Source: Calidifontimicrobium sp964618555
GTDB lineage: Bacteria; Pseudomonadota; Gammaproteobacteria; Burkholderiales; Burkholderiaceae_C
NCBI GenBank assembly: GCA_964618555.1
Contig: CAZUBF010000080.1
Location: 1-15,979, forward strand
Length of the DNA: 15,979 nt
Reading direction: 5' to 3'
Shown: positions 6,923 to 15,970 of the stretch, piece by piece
Position numbering within the stretch: the stretch's first letter is position 1
How the letters are laid out: the number at the start of each line of letters is the position of its first letter
Notes under the pieces: model-generated
What the model saw: the letters and a program-made list of their open reading frames with translations, nothing else
Told to the model about the DNA's origin: nothing
Databases searched by the model: none
Translations under genes and position numbers: made by a program

Positions 6923-7981
6923 ATGCAACCCGTCGCCTACACCCGCGCCCAGGCGCTGCCCGCGCTGCTCGCGCAGCGCATCGCCGTCATCGACGGCGCG
7001 ATGGGCACCATGCTCCAGCGCCACCCGCTCGGCGAGGCCGAGTTTCGCGGTGAGCGCTTCGCCGACCACCCGCGCGACCTGAAGGGCAACAACGACCTGC
7101 TGGTGCTCACCCGGCCTGCGCTGGTGCGCGACATCCACGACGCGTACCTCGCCGCCGGCGCCGACATCATCGAGACCAACACCTTCGGCGCCACCGCGGT
7201 CGCGCAGGCCGATTACGCGCTGGCGCACGTCGCGCGCGAGATGAACGTCGCCGCCGCGCGACTGGCGCGCGCCGCCGCCGACGCGGCAGCCACGCCCGAC
7301 TGGCCCCGCTTCGTCGCCGGCGCCCTCGGGCCGACGCCGAAGACCGCGAGCATCAGCCCCGACGTCAACGACCCCGGCGCACGCAACGTCACCTTCGACG
7401 AACTGCGCGCCGCCTACCGCGAGCAGGCCGAAGGGCTGCTCGACGGCGGCGTCGACCTGTTCCTGATCGAGACGATCTTCGACACCCTCAACGCCAAGGC
7501 GGCGATCTTCGCGCTCGAGGAGCTGATGGACGACACCGGCGAGCGGTTGCCGGTGATCGTCTCGGGCACGGTAACCGACGCGTCGGGGCGCATCCTGTCG
7601 GGGCAGACGGTGGGCGCGTTCTGGCACTCGGTGCGCCACGCGCGGCCGCTGGCGGTGGGGCTGAACTGTGCGCTCGGTGCGGCGCTGATGCGCCCGTACA
7701 TCGAGGAGCTGGCGAAGATCGCCGGCGACACCTGGATCAGCTGTTACCCCAATGCCGGCCTGCCCAACCCGATGAGCGAGACCGGCTTCGACGAGACCCC
7801 CGAGGTCACGGCGGCGCTGATGGAGGACTTCGCGCGCAGCGGCTTCCTGAACATCGCTGGCGGCTGCTGCGGCACCACGCCCGAGCACATCGCGGCGATC
7901 CGCGAGCGCGTCGGCGCCTACCGCTCGCGCGCGCGGCACGACCCGCTGTTCACGGCGCTGCTCGATCCCGCGGCGGCCTGA
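6923..7981 (+). CDS. metH: Methionine synthase, homocysteine-binding module (split MetH, part 1)
   Basis: A 352-residue homocysteine S-methyltransferase domain, equal to the first module of MetH. It binds homocysteine on zinc and accepts a methyl group from methylcobalamin. The barrel signature IDGAMGTMLQ is at about 23-32, the substrate loops ETNTFGAT and GALGPTPK follow, and the three zinc-ligand cysteines are visible: Cys249 (VGLNCALG) and Cys315-Cys316 (GGCCGTTPEH). The ORF ends soon after the barrel, with no folate or B12 domain, so it must act with the separately coded second part (8797-11583). It could also in principle act with another methyl donor, as in MmuM or BhmT, but its neighbour argues for MetH. 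The start at 6923 follows the TACAAT box. Its last 32 bases overlap the end of an opposite-strand lipoprotein gene. Confidence 0.92.
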   Translation: MQPVAYTRAQALPALLAQRIAVIDGAMGTMLQRHPLGEAEFRGERFADHPRDLKGNNDLLVLTRPALVRDIHDAYLAAGADIIETNTFGATAVAQADYALAHVAREMNVAAARLARAAADAAATPDWPRFVAGALGPTPKTASISPDVNDPGARNVTFDELRAAYREQAEGLLDGGVDLFLIETIFDTLNAKAAIFALEELMDDTGERLPVIVSGTVTDASGRILSGQTVGAFWHSVRHARPLAVGLNCALGAALMRPYIEELAKIAGDTWISCYPNAGLPNPMSETGFDETPEVTAALMEDFARSGFLNIAGGCCGTTPEHIAAIRERVGAYRSRARHDPLFTALLDPAAA

Positions 7982-8537
7982 GCGCCGGAAGCTCCAGCTT
8001 CACGCGCAGCCACTCGGGCTGCGACGCCGCGACGCCGGTGATGCGCGTCGGCGCGACGCCACGGCGCACCAGGTGCACCCGCACCTGCACCGCACGGCGG
8101 TCGGCCAGCACGATGCCGGCGCCGGCGTCGCTGGGCGCGCGCACCTGCGCGCGCGCCGTCGGCACGCGCTGCAAGCTGGCGGCGACGTGGTCGAGCACCG
8201 ACGCCAGCGCCGGGCGCAGCGCCGCCTGACCGGGTTCGAACCCCTGCACCGCCGGCACCTCGATCCACAGCGCCCCGTCGTCGTCGAGCACGACGACCGC
8301 CGGCGTGCCGCGCAGTGCCTGCGCCAGCGCGCGCTGCTCGCGTTCGAGCGACACCGCCGGCGCCGGCGCAGGGCGCGGGGCGGACGGCGGCGGCGCGACG
8401 ACCTCGGGTCGCACGTCGACGTCGCCACCGCGCGGCGTACCCGCGCAGCCGGCCAGGCCCAGCGCCGACGCCAGCGCAACACCGGCCCACGCCGCGGGCG
8501 CGACGCGATCGCTGCGACGACGGTTCGTGCACTCCAT
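7950..8537 (-). CDS. Lipoprotein with degenerate OmpA-like domain
   Basis: A 195-residue predicted lipoprotein. An Arg-rich start (NRRRSDR) and hydrophobic stretch end in the lipobox LGLAGC with Cys31; residue +2 is Ala, so outer-membrane sorting is expected. A Pro/Ala-rich spacer (about 47-62) follows. The C-terminal part (about 85-185) follows the OmpA pattern: F-x-PGQAAL-x-P near 100-110, LDHVAASLQRVP near 115-126, ADRRAVQVRVHLVRRGVAPTRI near 145-166. The usual peptidoglycan-binding GHTD-type segment is replaced by APSDAGAG (135-142), so peptidoglycan binding is doubtful. It lies on the opposite strand between the two metH parts. Start 8537 gives MECTNRRR; the in-frame ATG at 8546 adds three residues. 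No clear ribosome site separates them. Confidence 0.78.
   Translation of the reverse strand: MECTNRRRSDRVAPAAWAGVALASALGLAGCAGTPRGGDVDVRPEVVAPPPSAPRPAPAPAVSLEREQRALAQALRGTPAVVVLDDDGALWIEVPAVQGFEPGQAALRPALASVLDHVAASLQRVPTARAQVRAPSDAGAGIVLADRRAVQVRVHLVRRGVAPTRITGVAASQPEWLRVKLELPALRPPRDRAAP
7953..7987. terminator. Possible bidirectional hairpin at the metH part 1 / lipoprotein overlap
   Basis: CGGCGCT (7953-7959) is complementary to AGCGCCG (7981-7987) with a 21-base loop; a second small stem GAAGC/GCTTC sits just right of it (7988-8001). Both lie where the two converging genes end. No T-run is present on either strand, so intrinsic termination is only a possibility. Confidence 0.25.
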
Positions 8538-8629
8538 GCGGCGCATTGGACCGCGCCGCGCGCGCCGCCGCAGCCGGGCAAACGCGTCGATTCGTAACCG
8601 CCGCCGGCGCACGGGTCGCCGCGCGGGCC

Positions 8630-8635
8630 TAGAAT
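8630..8635 (+). promoter_or_regulatory. Probable -10 box (TAGAAT) of the metH part 2 transcript
   Basis: TAGAAT lies 11 bases before the first base of the SAH aptamer (8647). A start at about 8641-8643 would put the aptamer at the extreme 5' end of the RNA, as is normal for this riboswitch. The -35 region is not recognisable in this GC-rich sequence. Confidence 0.55.
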
Positions 8636-8646
8636 CCGCCCCGCAT

Positions 8647-8738
8647 CCCGAGGAGCGTTGCAACGCCGGCCGACCACGGCCCCGGCGCCAGGCTCGGGAA
8701 CCCCGGCGCGGCTGGCGCACCGGATGGCAACGGCGCTC
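8647..8738 (+). promoter_or_regulatory. S-adenosylhomocysteine (SAH) riboswitch
   Basis: The segment fits the SAH aptamer (Rfam SAH_riboswitch) as I know it. P1 is CCCGAG (8647-8652) with CTCGGG (8693-8698). The conserved GAGCG right after P1 (8653-8657) pairs with CGCTC (8734-8738) to form the pseudoknot, preceded by the typical GGCAACGG. Between them is a P2 hairpin, GGCCG (8668-8672) with CGGCC (8677-8681), extended by CGCC (8664-8667) with GGCG (8684-8687); the conserved CCAGGCTCGG follows. In known cases SAH binding turns on genes for SAH recycling, such as ahcY, metH and metF. Here it stands 58 bases before the second half of metH and is absent before the first half. Confidence 0.93.
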
Positions 8739-8753
8739 GCCCACCGTCGATGC

Positions 8754-8777
8754 CGGCGGTCGCGGCGGGACCGCCGC
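8754..8777 (+). promoter_or_regulatory. Candidate riboswitch expression platform (two exclusive hairpins)
   Basis: Between the aptamer and the metH part 2 start, CGGCGGTC (8754-8761) can pair with GACCGCCG (8769-8776). Alternatively GCGGCG (8762-8767) can pair with CGCCGC (8772-8777). The two stems exclude each other. A switch between them could govern access to the start codon at 8797. The high GC content makes chance stems common, so this is tentative. Confidence 0.3.
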
Positions 8778-8796
8778 GGCGCCGGCCCCAGCCGCG

Positions 8797-11583
<2,787 letters not shown>

Positions 11584-11591
11584 CACCGGCG

Positions 11592-13118
11592 TCAGCCGCC
11601 GGGCAGCCCGCGCCGGTACTGCATCGCCTCGCCGAGGTGGGCCACGCCGAGCCGGTCGCTGGCGGCGAGGTCGGCGATGCTGCGCGCGACCTTCAGCACG
11701 CGGTGCAGGCTGCGCCCCGACCAGCCCAGCCGCTGCGCCGCCTGCTGCACGAAGCGCTGCGCGGCGTCGTCGAGTGCGCAGTGCGCGTCGAGGTCGGCCG
11801 CGTCGAGCAGTGCATTGATCCTGCCCTGCCGCGCGAGCGCGCGCTCACGTGCAGACGCCACGCGCGCAGCGACGACGGCGCTCGCCTCGCCCTGCGGCAG
11901 CGCCAGCAGCTCGGCCGGGGCGACCGCGCCGACCTCGACCTGCAGGTCGATGCGGTCGAGCAGCGGCCCCGACAGCCGGCCCTGGTAACGCGCCACCGCC
12001 TCCGGCGTGCAGCGGCACGCGCGAGCGCCGGCGGCAAGCGCACCGAGCCAGCCGCAGGGGCAGGGGTTCATCGCCGCGACGAGCTGGAATCGCGCCGGAA
12101 AGCTCGCCTGGCGCGCGGCGCGCGACACCGTGATGCGGCCGGCCTCGAGCGGCTCGCGCAGCGCCTCGAGGCTGGCGCGGCCGAACTCGACCAGCTCGTC
12201 GAGGAACAGCACGCCGCCGTGCGCCAGCGAGATCTCGCCCGGCCGCGGCGGCGAGCCACCGCCGACCAGCGCCACCGCGCTGGCCGAGTGGTGCGGCGCG
12301 CGCAGCGGGCGCTGGCGCCAGCGTCGCGCGTCGAAGCCCTCGGCGCCCAGCCCCTGTAGCGCGGCGCTGGCCAGCGCGTCGTCGTCGTCCATCGGCGGCA
12401 GCAGCCCCGGCAGCCGCATCGCGAGCATCGACTTGCCGCTGCCCGGCGGGCCGACCATGAGCAGACTGTGGCCGCCGGCGGCGGCGATCTCGAGCGCGCG
12501 TTTGGCCGCCGCCTGGCCGCGCACGTCGCGCAGGTCGGGCACCGCCGGTGGCGCCTCGCACGCCGGCGCGACGGCGCGAGGCAGCGGCGTCGCCACATCG
12601 CCCGGCTGCAGCGCGCGCACCACGTCGTGCAGGTGCGCCGCGGCGCGCACGTCGACGCCGTCGACCAGCGCCGCCTGCGCCGCGCTGGCCGCCGGCAGCA
12701 CCAGCGCACGCCGGGCGCCGGCACGCCGGTGCGCCAGCGCCAGCGCCACCGCGCCGCGCACCGGACGCAGTTCCCCGGCCAGCGACAGTTCGCCGGCGAA
12801 TTCGGCGGCGGCGAGCCCTTCCGCGTCGAGCTGCCCGGCTGCCGCCAGGATGCCCAGCGCGATCGGCAGGTCGAAGCGCCCCGACTCCTTCGGCAGGTCG
12901 GCCGGCGCCAGGTTCACCGTGATGCGCTTGTTGTGCGGAAAACCGAGCCCGGCGTGCGCCAGCGCTGCGCGCACGCGCTCGCGCGACTCCTTCACCTCGG
13001 TGTCGGCCAGGCCGACCAGGGTGAAGCTCGGCAGCCCGTTGGCCAGGTGCACCTCGACGCGCACCTCGGGCGCGTCGAGCCCGACGAGCGAGCGGCTGTA
13101 CACGACGGCGAGCGACAT
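11592..13118 (-). CDS. comM: ComM/YifB-type Mg-chelatase-like AAA+ ATPase
   Basis: A 508-residue AAA+ protein. ComM acts as a ring helicase that extends strand exchange during natural transformation; YifB is the E. coli name. The N-terminal chelatase-associated domain (about 20-145) carries VEVHLANGLPSFTLVGLAD and FDLPIALGIL. Walker A GPPGSGKS is at 223-230, RAPHHSASAVALVGGG at about 273-288, Walker B VLFLDEL at 303-309, and the paired cysteines NPCPCG (351-356) and CRC (368-370), which may bind zinc, follow. The C-terminal part ends SGRSLHRVLKVARSIADLA, typical of the family. Start ATG at 13118 gives MSLAVVYSRSLVGLDAP, the usual beginning. It is divergent from the porin-glnK-amtB operon and convergent with metH. 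Presence of ComM alone does not prove the strain is competent. Confidence 0.94.
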   Translation of the reverse strand: MSLAVVYSRSLVGLDAPEVRVEVHLANGLPSFTLVGLADTEVKESRERVRAALAHAGLGFPHNKRITVNLAPADLPKESGRFDLPIALGILAAAGQLDAEGLAAAEFAGELSLAGELRPVRGAVALALAHRRAGARRALVLPAASAAQAALVDGVDVRAAAHLHDVVRALQPGDVATPLPRAVAPACEAPPAVPDLRDVRGQAAAKRALEIAAAGGHSLLMVGPPGSGKSMLAMRLPGLLPPMDDDDALASAALQGLGAEGFDARRWRQRPLRAPHHSASAVALVGGGSPPRPGEISLAHGGVLFLDELVEFGRASLEALREPLEAGRITVSRAARQASFPARFQLVAAMNPCPCGWLGALAAGARACRCTPEAVARYQGRLSGPLLDRIDLQVEVGAVAPAELLALPQGEASAVVAARVASARERALARQGRINALLDAADLDAHCALDDAAQRFVQQAAQRLGWSGRSLHRVLKVARSIADLAASDRLGVAHLGEAMQYRRGLPGG

Positions 13119-13226
13119 AGCGGCGTTCCCGGCGGTCCGCCCACGGCCCCGTGCCGCGTTCGGCGCTGCAGCGATTGTGGGCGGCGCCGCCGGCGAGGCC
13201 GACCCCCCATCGGGGCCGGTGCGGCA

Positions 13227-13243
13227 TGCACCAACGGCGTGCC
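13227..13243 (+). promoter_or_regulatory. NtrC-type operator, distal box
   Basis: TGCACCAACGGCGTGCC keeps the GCAC-N7-GTGC palindromic core perfectly and matches 10 of 12 bases of TGCACC-N5-GGTGCA. Its centre is about 28 bases upstream of the second box, nearly three helical turns, as in paired NtrC enhancers. Confidence 0.55.
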
Positions 13244-13254
13244 GAAAGGCTCCG

Positions 13255-13271
13255 CGCACCGCGTCGGTGCA
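13255..13271 (+). promoter_or_regulatory. NtrC-type operator, proximal box
   Basis: CGCACCGCGTCGGTGCA matches 11 of 12 bases of TGCACC-N5-GGTGCA and has a perfect GCAC-N7-GTGC core. It lies about 65 bases before the -24 element of the sigma-54 promoter, about 100 bases before the likely transcription start, a normal enhancer distance. A repeated TGCACCAACG half-site (13268-13277) overlaps its right end and may form a weaker third site. Confidence 0.65.
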
Positions 13272-13335
13272 CCAACGACGGGCGCCGCGGCGCCTCGCGA
13301 CAACCGCCGCGCTGCGGCAACCGACGCGACAGACA

Positions 13336-13351
13336 TGGCACGGAAGCTGCA
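13336..13351 (+). promoter_or_regulatory. Sigma-54 (RpoN) promoter of the porin-glnK-amtB operon
   Basis: TGGCACGGAAGCTGCA matches the sigma-54 consensus TGGCACG-N4-TTGCA at every defined base except one (C for the first T of TTGC). GG and GC have the required spacing. Transcription should begin near 13362-13363, leaving a leader of about 40 bases before the porin ATG at 13402. NtrC-type boxes lie upstream. Confidence 0.85.
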
Positions 13352-13401
13352 GAAGGGTTGTCGACCTTCCATCCGTCCCTCACCCTCAGCGGAGTCTGCC
13401 C

Positions 13402-14091
13402 ATGAAGAAGTCACTCGTCGCCCTGGCCGCACTCGCCGTCGCCGGCGCTGCGCACGCCCAGTTGTCGGCCAACGTCGCGCTGACCAGCAGCTACAAGTTC
13501 CGCGGTCAGGACCAGAGCGACAACCGCCCGGCGATCCAGGGCGGCTTCGACTGGACCGCCGGCGGCTTCTACGCCGGCAACTGGAACTCGAGCATCGGCT
13601 TCACCGACGCCGGCATCGAGTCGGACCTGTACGCCGGCTACCGTGGCGACGCCGGCGGCCTGGCCTACGACGTCGGCGTGATCGGCTACCTGTACCCGCG
13701 CTTCGGCGACGGCAACACCGTCGAGGTGTACGGCGGGGTCACCGTCGGCATGTTCACCGCGAAGTACTCGCACACCGTCAGCAAGGGCTACTTCGGGCTG
13801 GCCGGCGACCAGGAAGGCCGCGGCACGGGCTACCTGTCGCTCGCCGCCGCGGTGCCGGTCAGCGACGCGGTGACGATCGACCTCGGCGTGGGCTACACGC
13901 GTCTGTCGAGCGACCTGAAGGACGCCATCGGGCTGCCCAGCTTCTACGACTACAAGGTCGGCGCCTCCACGATGCTGCCGGGCGACTTCAAGCTCGGCGC
14001 CGCGGTCGTCGGCGCCACCAAGGACGGCGCGAACCAGTGGGGCGACGTGAACAAGGCGCGTTTCATCGTGACGCTGTCCAAGTCGCTCTGA
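13402..14091 (+). CDS. TorF-family putative porin (gcw_chp type)
   Basis: A 229-residue outer-membrane beta-barrel protein. The signal peptide MKKSLVALAALAVAGAAHA is probably cut after AHA (19/20). The mature part begins with LSANVALTSSYKFRGQDQSDNRPAIQG, the signature of the TIGR02001/TorF family, and has alternating strands rich in Gly, Tyr and aromatic girdle residues (GGFYAGNWNSS, YAGYRG, VEVYGGVTVG, YLSLAAAVPV, VTIDLGVGYT) ending in a strand FIVTLSKSL. GGAG (13391-13394) lies 7 bases before the ATG. It is the first gene behind the sigma-54 promoter and precedes glnK and amtB. I infer a part in outer-membrane passage of a nitrogen source under nitrogen limitation; the cargo is unknown. Confidence 0.88.
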   Translation: MKKSLVALAALAVAGAAHAQLSANVALTSSYKFRGQDQSDNRPAIQGGFDWTAGGFYAGNWNSSIGFTDAGIESDLYAGYRGDAGGLAYDVGVIGYLYPRFGDGNTVEVYGGVTVGMFTAKYSHTVSKGYFGLAGDQEGRGTGYLSLAAAVPVSDAVTIDLGVGYTRLSSDLKDAIGLPSFYDYKVGASTMLPGDFKLGAAVVGATKDGANQWGDVNKARFIVTLSKSL

Positions 14092-14101
14092 GCCGTCCCC
14101 T

Positions 14102-14116
14102 GGGCCGGCCCGGCCC
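14102..14116 (+). terminator. Short hairpin after the porin gene
   Basis: GGGCCG (14102-14107) and CGGCCC (14111-14116) form a 6-pair stem with loop GCC, 10 bases after the porin stop. No T-run follows. With the larger hairpin next to it, it may protect the 3' end of the porin message or lessen read-through. Confidence 0.35.
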
Positions 14117-14129
14117 GCGCCCGGTGGCG

Positions 14130-14156
14130 GATGCGGCCCGGCGGCCGGCCCGCATC
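14130..14156 (+). terminator. Strong hairpin between porin and glnK
   Basis: GATGCGG (14130-14136) pairs with CCGCATC (14150-14156) and the inner CCGG (14138-14141) with CCGG (14145-14148), with a single C-C mismatch and loop CGG: an almost unbroken 12-level stem in a 116-base gap. No T-run follows, so a partial terminator or RNA-stabilising element is more likely than a full stop. Confidence 0.45.
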
Positions 14157-14195
14157 GGCGTGAGCCCGGTCGGCGCAACCCCAATGAACCCCCCG

Positions 14196-14202
14196 AAAGG
14201 AG
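14196..14202 (+). promoter_or_regulatory. Strong ribosome binding site of glnK
   Basis: AAAGGAG, 5 bases before the ATG at 14208, is the best Shine-Dalgarno sequence in the window, where most genes have weak or none. It fixes the glnK start and suggests efficient translation. Confidence 0.8.
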
Positions 14203-14207
14203 CAACC

Positions 14208-14546
14208 ATGAAGATGGTGACCGCGATCGTCAAGCCGTTCAAGCTCGACGAAGTGCGCGAGGCCCTCAGCGCGATCGGCGTGCAGGGCATCACGGTGACC
14301 GAGGTCAAGGGCTTCGGCCGCCAGAAGGGACACACGGAGCTGTACCGCGGCGCGGAGTACGTGGTCGACTTCCTGCCCAAGGTGAAGATCGAGGCCGCGG
14401 TCGAGGACACGCTCGTCGAGCGCGTCGTCGAGGCGATCGAATCGTCGGCACGCACCGGCAAGATCGGCGACGGCAAGATCTTCGTGGCATCGCTCGAGCA
14501 GGTGGTGCGCATCCGCACCGGCGAGACCGGCAAGGACGCGCTGTGA
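14208..14546 (+). CDS. glnK: Nitrogen regulatory protein P-II
   Basis: A 112-residue PII signal protein. It forms trimers that read 2-oxoglutarate and ATP/ADP and bind AmtB, closing the channel when nitrogen is plentiful. The start MKMVTAIVKPFKLDEVREAL, the T-loop with GHTELYRGAEY (uridylylation residue Tyr51) and the C-terminal signature GKIGDGKIFV (84-93) are all present, and the length is exactly that of the family. It lies 26 bases before amtB, the normal arrangement for the GlnK paralogue, so I use that name; sequence alone does not sharply separate GlnK from GlnB. It should be transcribed from the sigma-54 promoter ahead of the porin, since no promoter was seen in the gap before it. Confidence 0.96.
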   Translation: MKMVTAIVKPFKLDEVREALSAIGVQGITVTEVKGFGRQKGHTELYRGAEYVVDFLPKVKIEAAVEDTLVERVVEAIESSARTGKIGDGKIFVASLEQVVRIRTGETGKDAL

Positions 14547-14572
14547 GCGGCACAACCCACCGAGGCAACCCC

Positions 14573-15970
14573 ATGAAGAAACTGCTTGCCATCCTCGCCC
14601 TCGGCTCGATGCTGCTGGGCTTCGCGGGCGCGTCGTTCGCCCAGGACGCCGCGTCGGCGGCGGCTTCCGCCGTCGAGGCCGCCAGCGACGCCGCGGCGGC
14701 GCCGGCGCCGACCGAGGCCACCGCCCCCGCCGCCGCGCCCGCCGTGCACAAGGGCGACGTCGCGTGGATGATGACCGCCACGCTGCTCGTGCTGTTCATG
14801 GCCGTGCCGGGCCTGGCGCTGTTCTACGGCGGCCTGGTGCGCGCGAAGAACATGCTGTCGGTGCTGATGCAGGTGATGGTCGTGTTCTCGCTGATCAGCG
14901 TGCTGTGGGCCGTCTACGGCTACAGCCTGGCGTTCGGCGGCGAGGGGCTGATCATCGCCGGCTTCGACAAGTTGTTCCTGTCGGGCGTGACGATCGACAC
15001 GCTGGCCGACACCTTCACCGCCGACGTCAAGCTGCCCGAGTACGTGTTCGTCGCGTTCCAGGCCACGTTCGCCGGCATCACCTGCGCGCTGATCGTCGGC
15101 TCGTTCGCCGAGCGCATCAAGTTCTCGGCGGTGCTGCTGTTCTCGGTGATCTGGTTCACGCTCGCCTACCTGCCGATCGCGCACATGGTGTGGGGCGCCG
15201 GCGGCTACCTGCTCGGCAAGGGCGCGCTCGACTTCGCCGGCGGGACCGTGGTGCACATCAACGCCGGCATCGCCGGCCTGGTGGGCGCCTACGTGCTCGG
15301 CAAGCGCGTGGGCTACGGCAAGGAGGCGATGCCGCCGCACTCGCTGCCGCTGACGATGGTCGGCGCCGCGATGCTGTGGGTCGGCTGGTTCGGCTTCAAC
15401 GCGGGCTCGAACCTGGAAGCCACCAGCGGCGCCGCGCTGGCCTTCGTCAACACGCTGCTGGCCACCGCCGCCGCGGTGCTGACCTGGTGCCTCGGCGAGG
15501 CGCTGACCAAGGGCAAGGCGTCGATGCTGGGCGCCGCGTCGGGTGCGGTCGCCGGACTGGTGGCGATCACACCGGCGTGCGGCACCGTCGGCCCGATGGG
15601 CGCGATCGTCATCGGCGGCGCGGCGGGCTTCGTCTGCCTGTGGGGCGTCAACGGCCTGAAGCGCATGCTCGGCGCCGACGACTCGCTCGACGTGTTCGGC
15701 GTGCACGGCGTCGGCGGCATCCTGGGCGCGATCCTCACCGGCGTGTTCTCCGCCGCGTCGCTGGGCGGCATCAAGGGCGACGACTACTCGATCGCCTCGC
15801 AGGTGCTGATCCAGGCCGAGGGCGTGATCATCACCATCGTCTGGTCGGCGGTGGTCGCCTTCGTCGCCTACAAGGTCGTCGACCTGCTGGTCGGCCTGCG
15901 CGTGCCCGAGGAGGAGGAGCGCGAAGGCCTGGACATCACGTCGCACGGCGAGTCGGCGTACAGCAAGTAG
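14573..15970 (+). CDS. amtB: Ammonium channel/transporter AmtB
   Basis: A 465-residue ammonium transporter of the Amt/Rh family in the inner membrane, complete in the window. The signal peptide MKKLLAILALGSMLLGFAGASFA (cut near 23/24) is followed by an unusually Ala/Pro-rich periplasmic stretch (about 24-58) and then 11 membrane segments from about 62 to 440. Pore features are visible: the entry motif VPGLALFYGGLVR, FQATFAGITCALIVGSFAER, Trp207 (HMVWGAGG), Asp220, and the twin pore histidines His228 (VVHINAG) and His378 (FGVHGVGG). The cytosolic tail is acidic (EEEEREGLD), ending SHGESAYSK. GAGG at 14562-14565 precedes the ATG at 14573. It follows glnK by 26 bases as a classic pair. The tag at 15968 is the stop; only 9 bases follow. 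Confidence 0.97.
   Translation: MKKLLAILALGSMLLGFAGASFAQDAASAAASAVEAASDAAAAPAPTEATAPAAAPAVHKGDVAWMMTATLLVLFMAVPGLALFYGGLVRAKNMLSVLMQVMVVFSLISVLWAVYGYSLAFGGEGLIIAGFDKLFLSGVTIDTLADTFTADVKLPEYVFVAFQATFAGITCALIVGSFAERIKFSAVLLFSVIWFTLAYLPIAHMVWGAGGYLLGKGALDFAGGTVVHINAGIAGLVGAYVLGKRVGYGKEAMPPHSLPLTMVGAAMLWVGWFGFNAGSNLEATSGAALAFVNTLLATAAAVLTWCLGEALTKGKASMLGAASGAVAGLVAITPACGTVGPMGAIVIGGAAGFVCLWGVNGLKRMLGADDSLDVFGVHGVGGILGAILTGVFSAASLGGIKGDDYSIASQVLIQAEGVIITIVWSAVVAFVAYKVVDLLVGLRVPEEEEREGLDITSHGESAYSK

Larger units (their letters stand above)
13119..13401. promoter_or_regulatory. Divergent control region between comM and the porin-glnK-amtB operon
   Basis: 283 bases. The right side contains the sigma-54 promoter and NtrC-type boxes listed separately. 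On the minus strand a CACAAT box (13179-13174) about 56 bases before the comM start could be its -10 element; no matching -35 was found. Several GC-rich inverted repeats are present (for example GGTGC-GGCAT-GCACC at 13218-13232), partly overlapping the NtrC boxes. Confidence 0.5.

Noticed and set aside
5219..7939. A 906-codon minus-strand open frame opposite the GGDEF-EAL and metH part 1 genes
   Set aside because: Composition is Arg/Gln/His/Ala-biased as expected for antisense of GC-rich genes, with no recognisable domain.
8305..8796. An upstream extension of metH part 2
   Set aside because: The frame is open from 8305, but this stretch is antisense to the lipoprotein and then overlaps the SAH riboswitch; conserved MetH sequence begins only after 8797.
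14092..14207. A separate sigma-54 promoter for glnK
   Set aside because: No TGGCAC-N5-TTGC-like match in the gap; the TGGC at 14125 lacks a GC element at the proper spacing.
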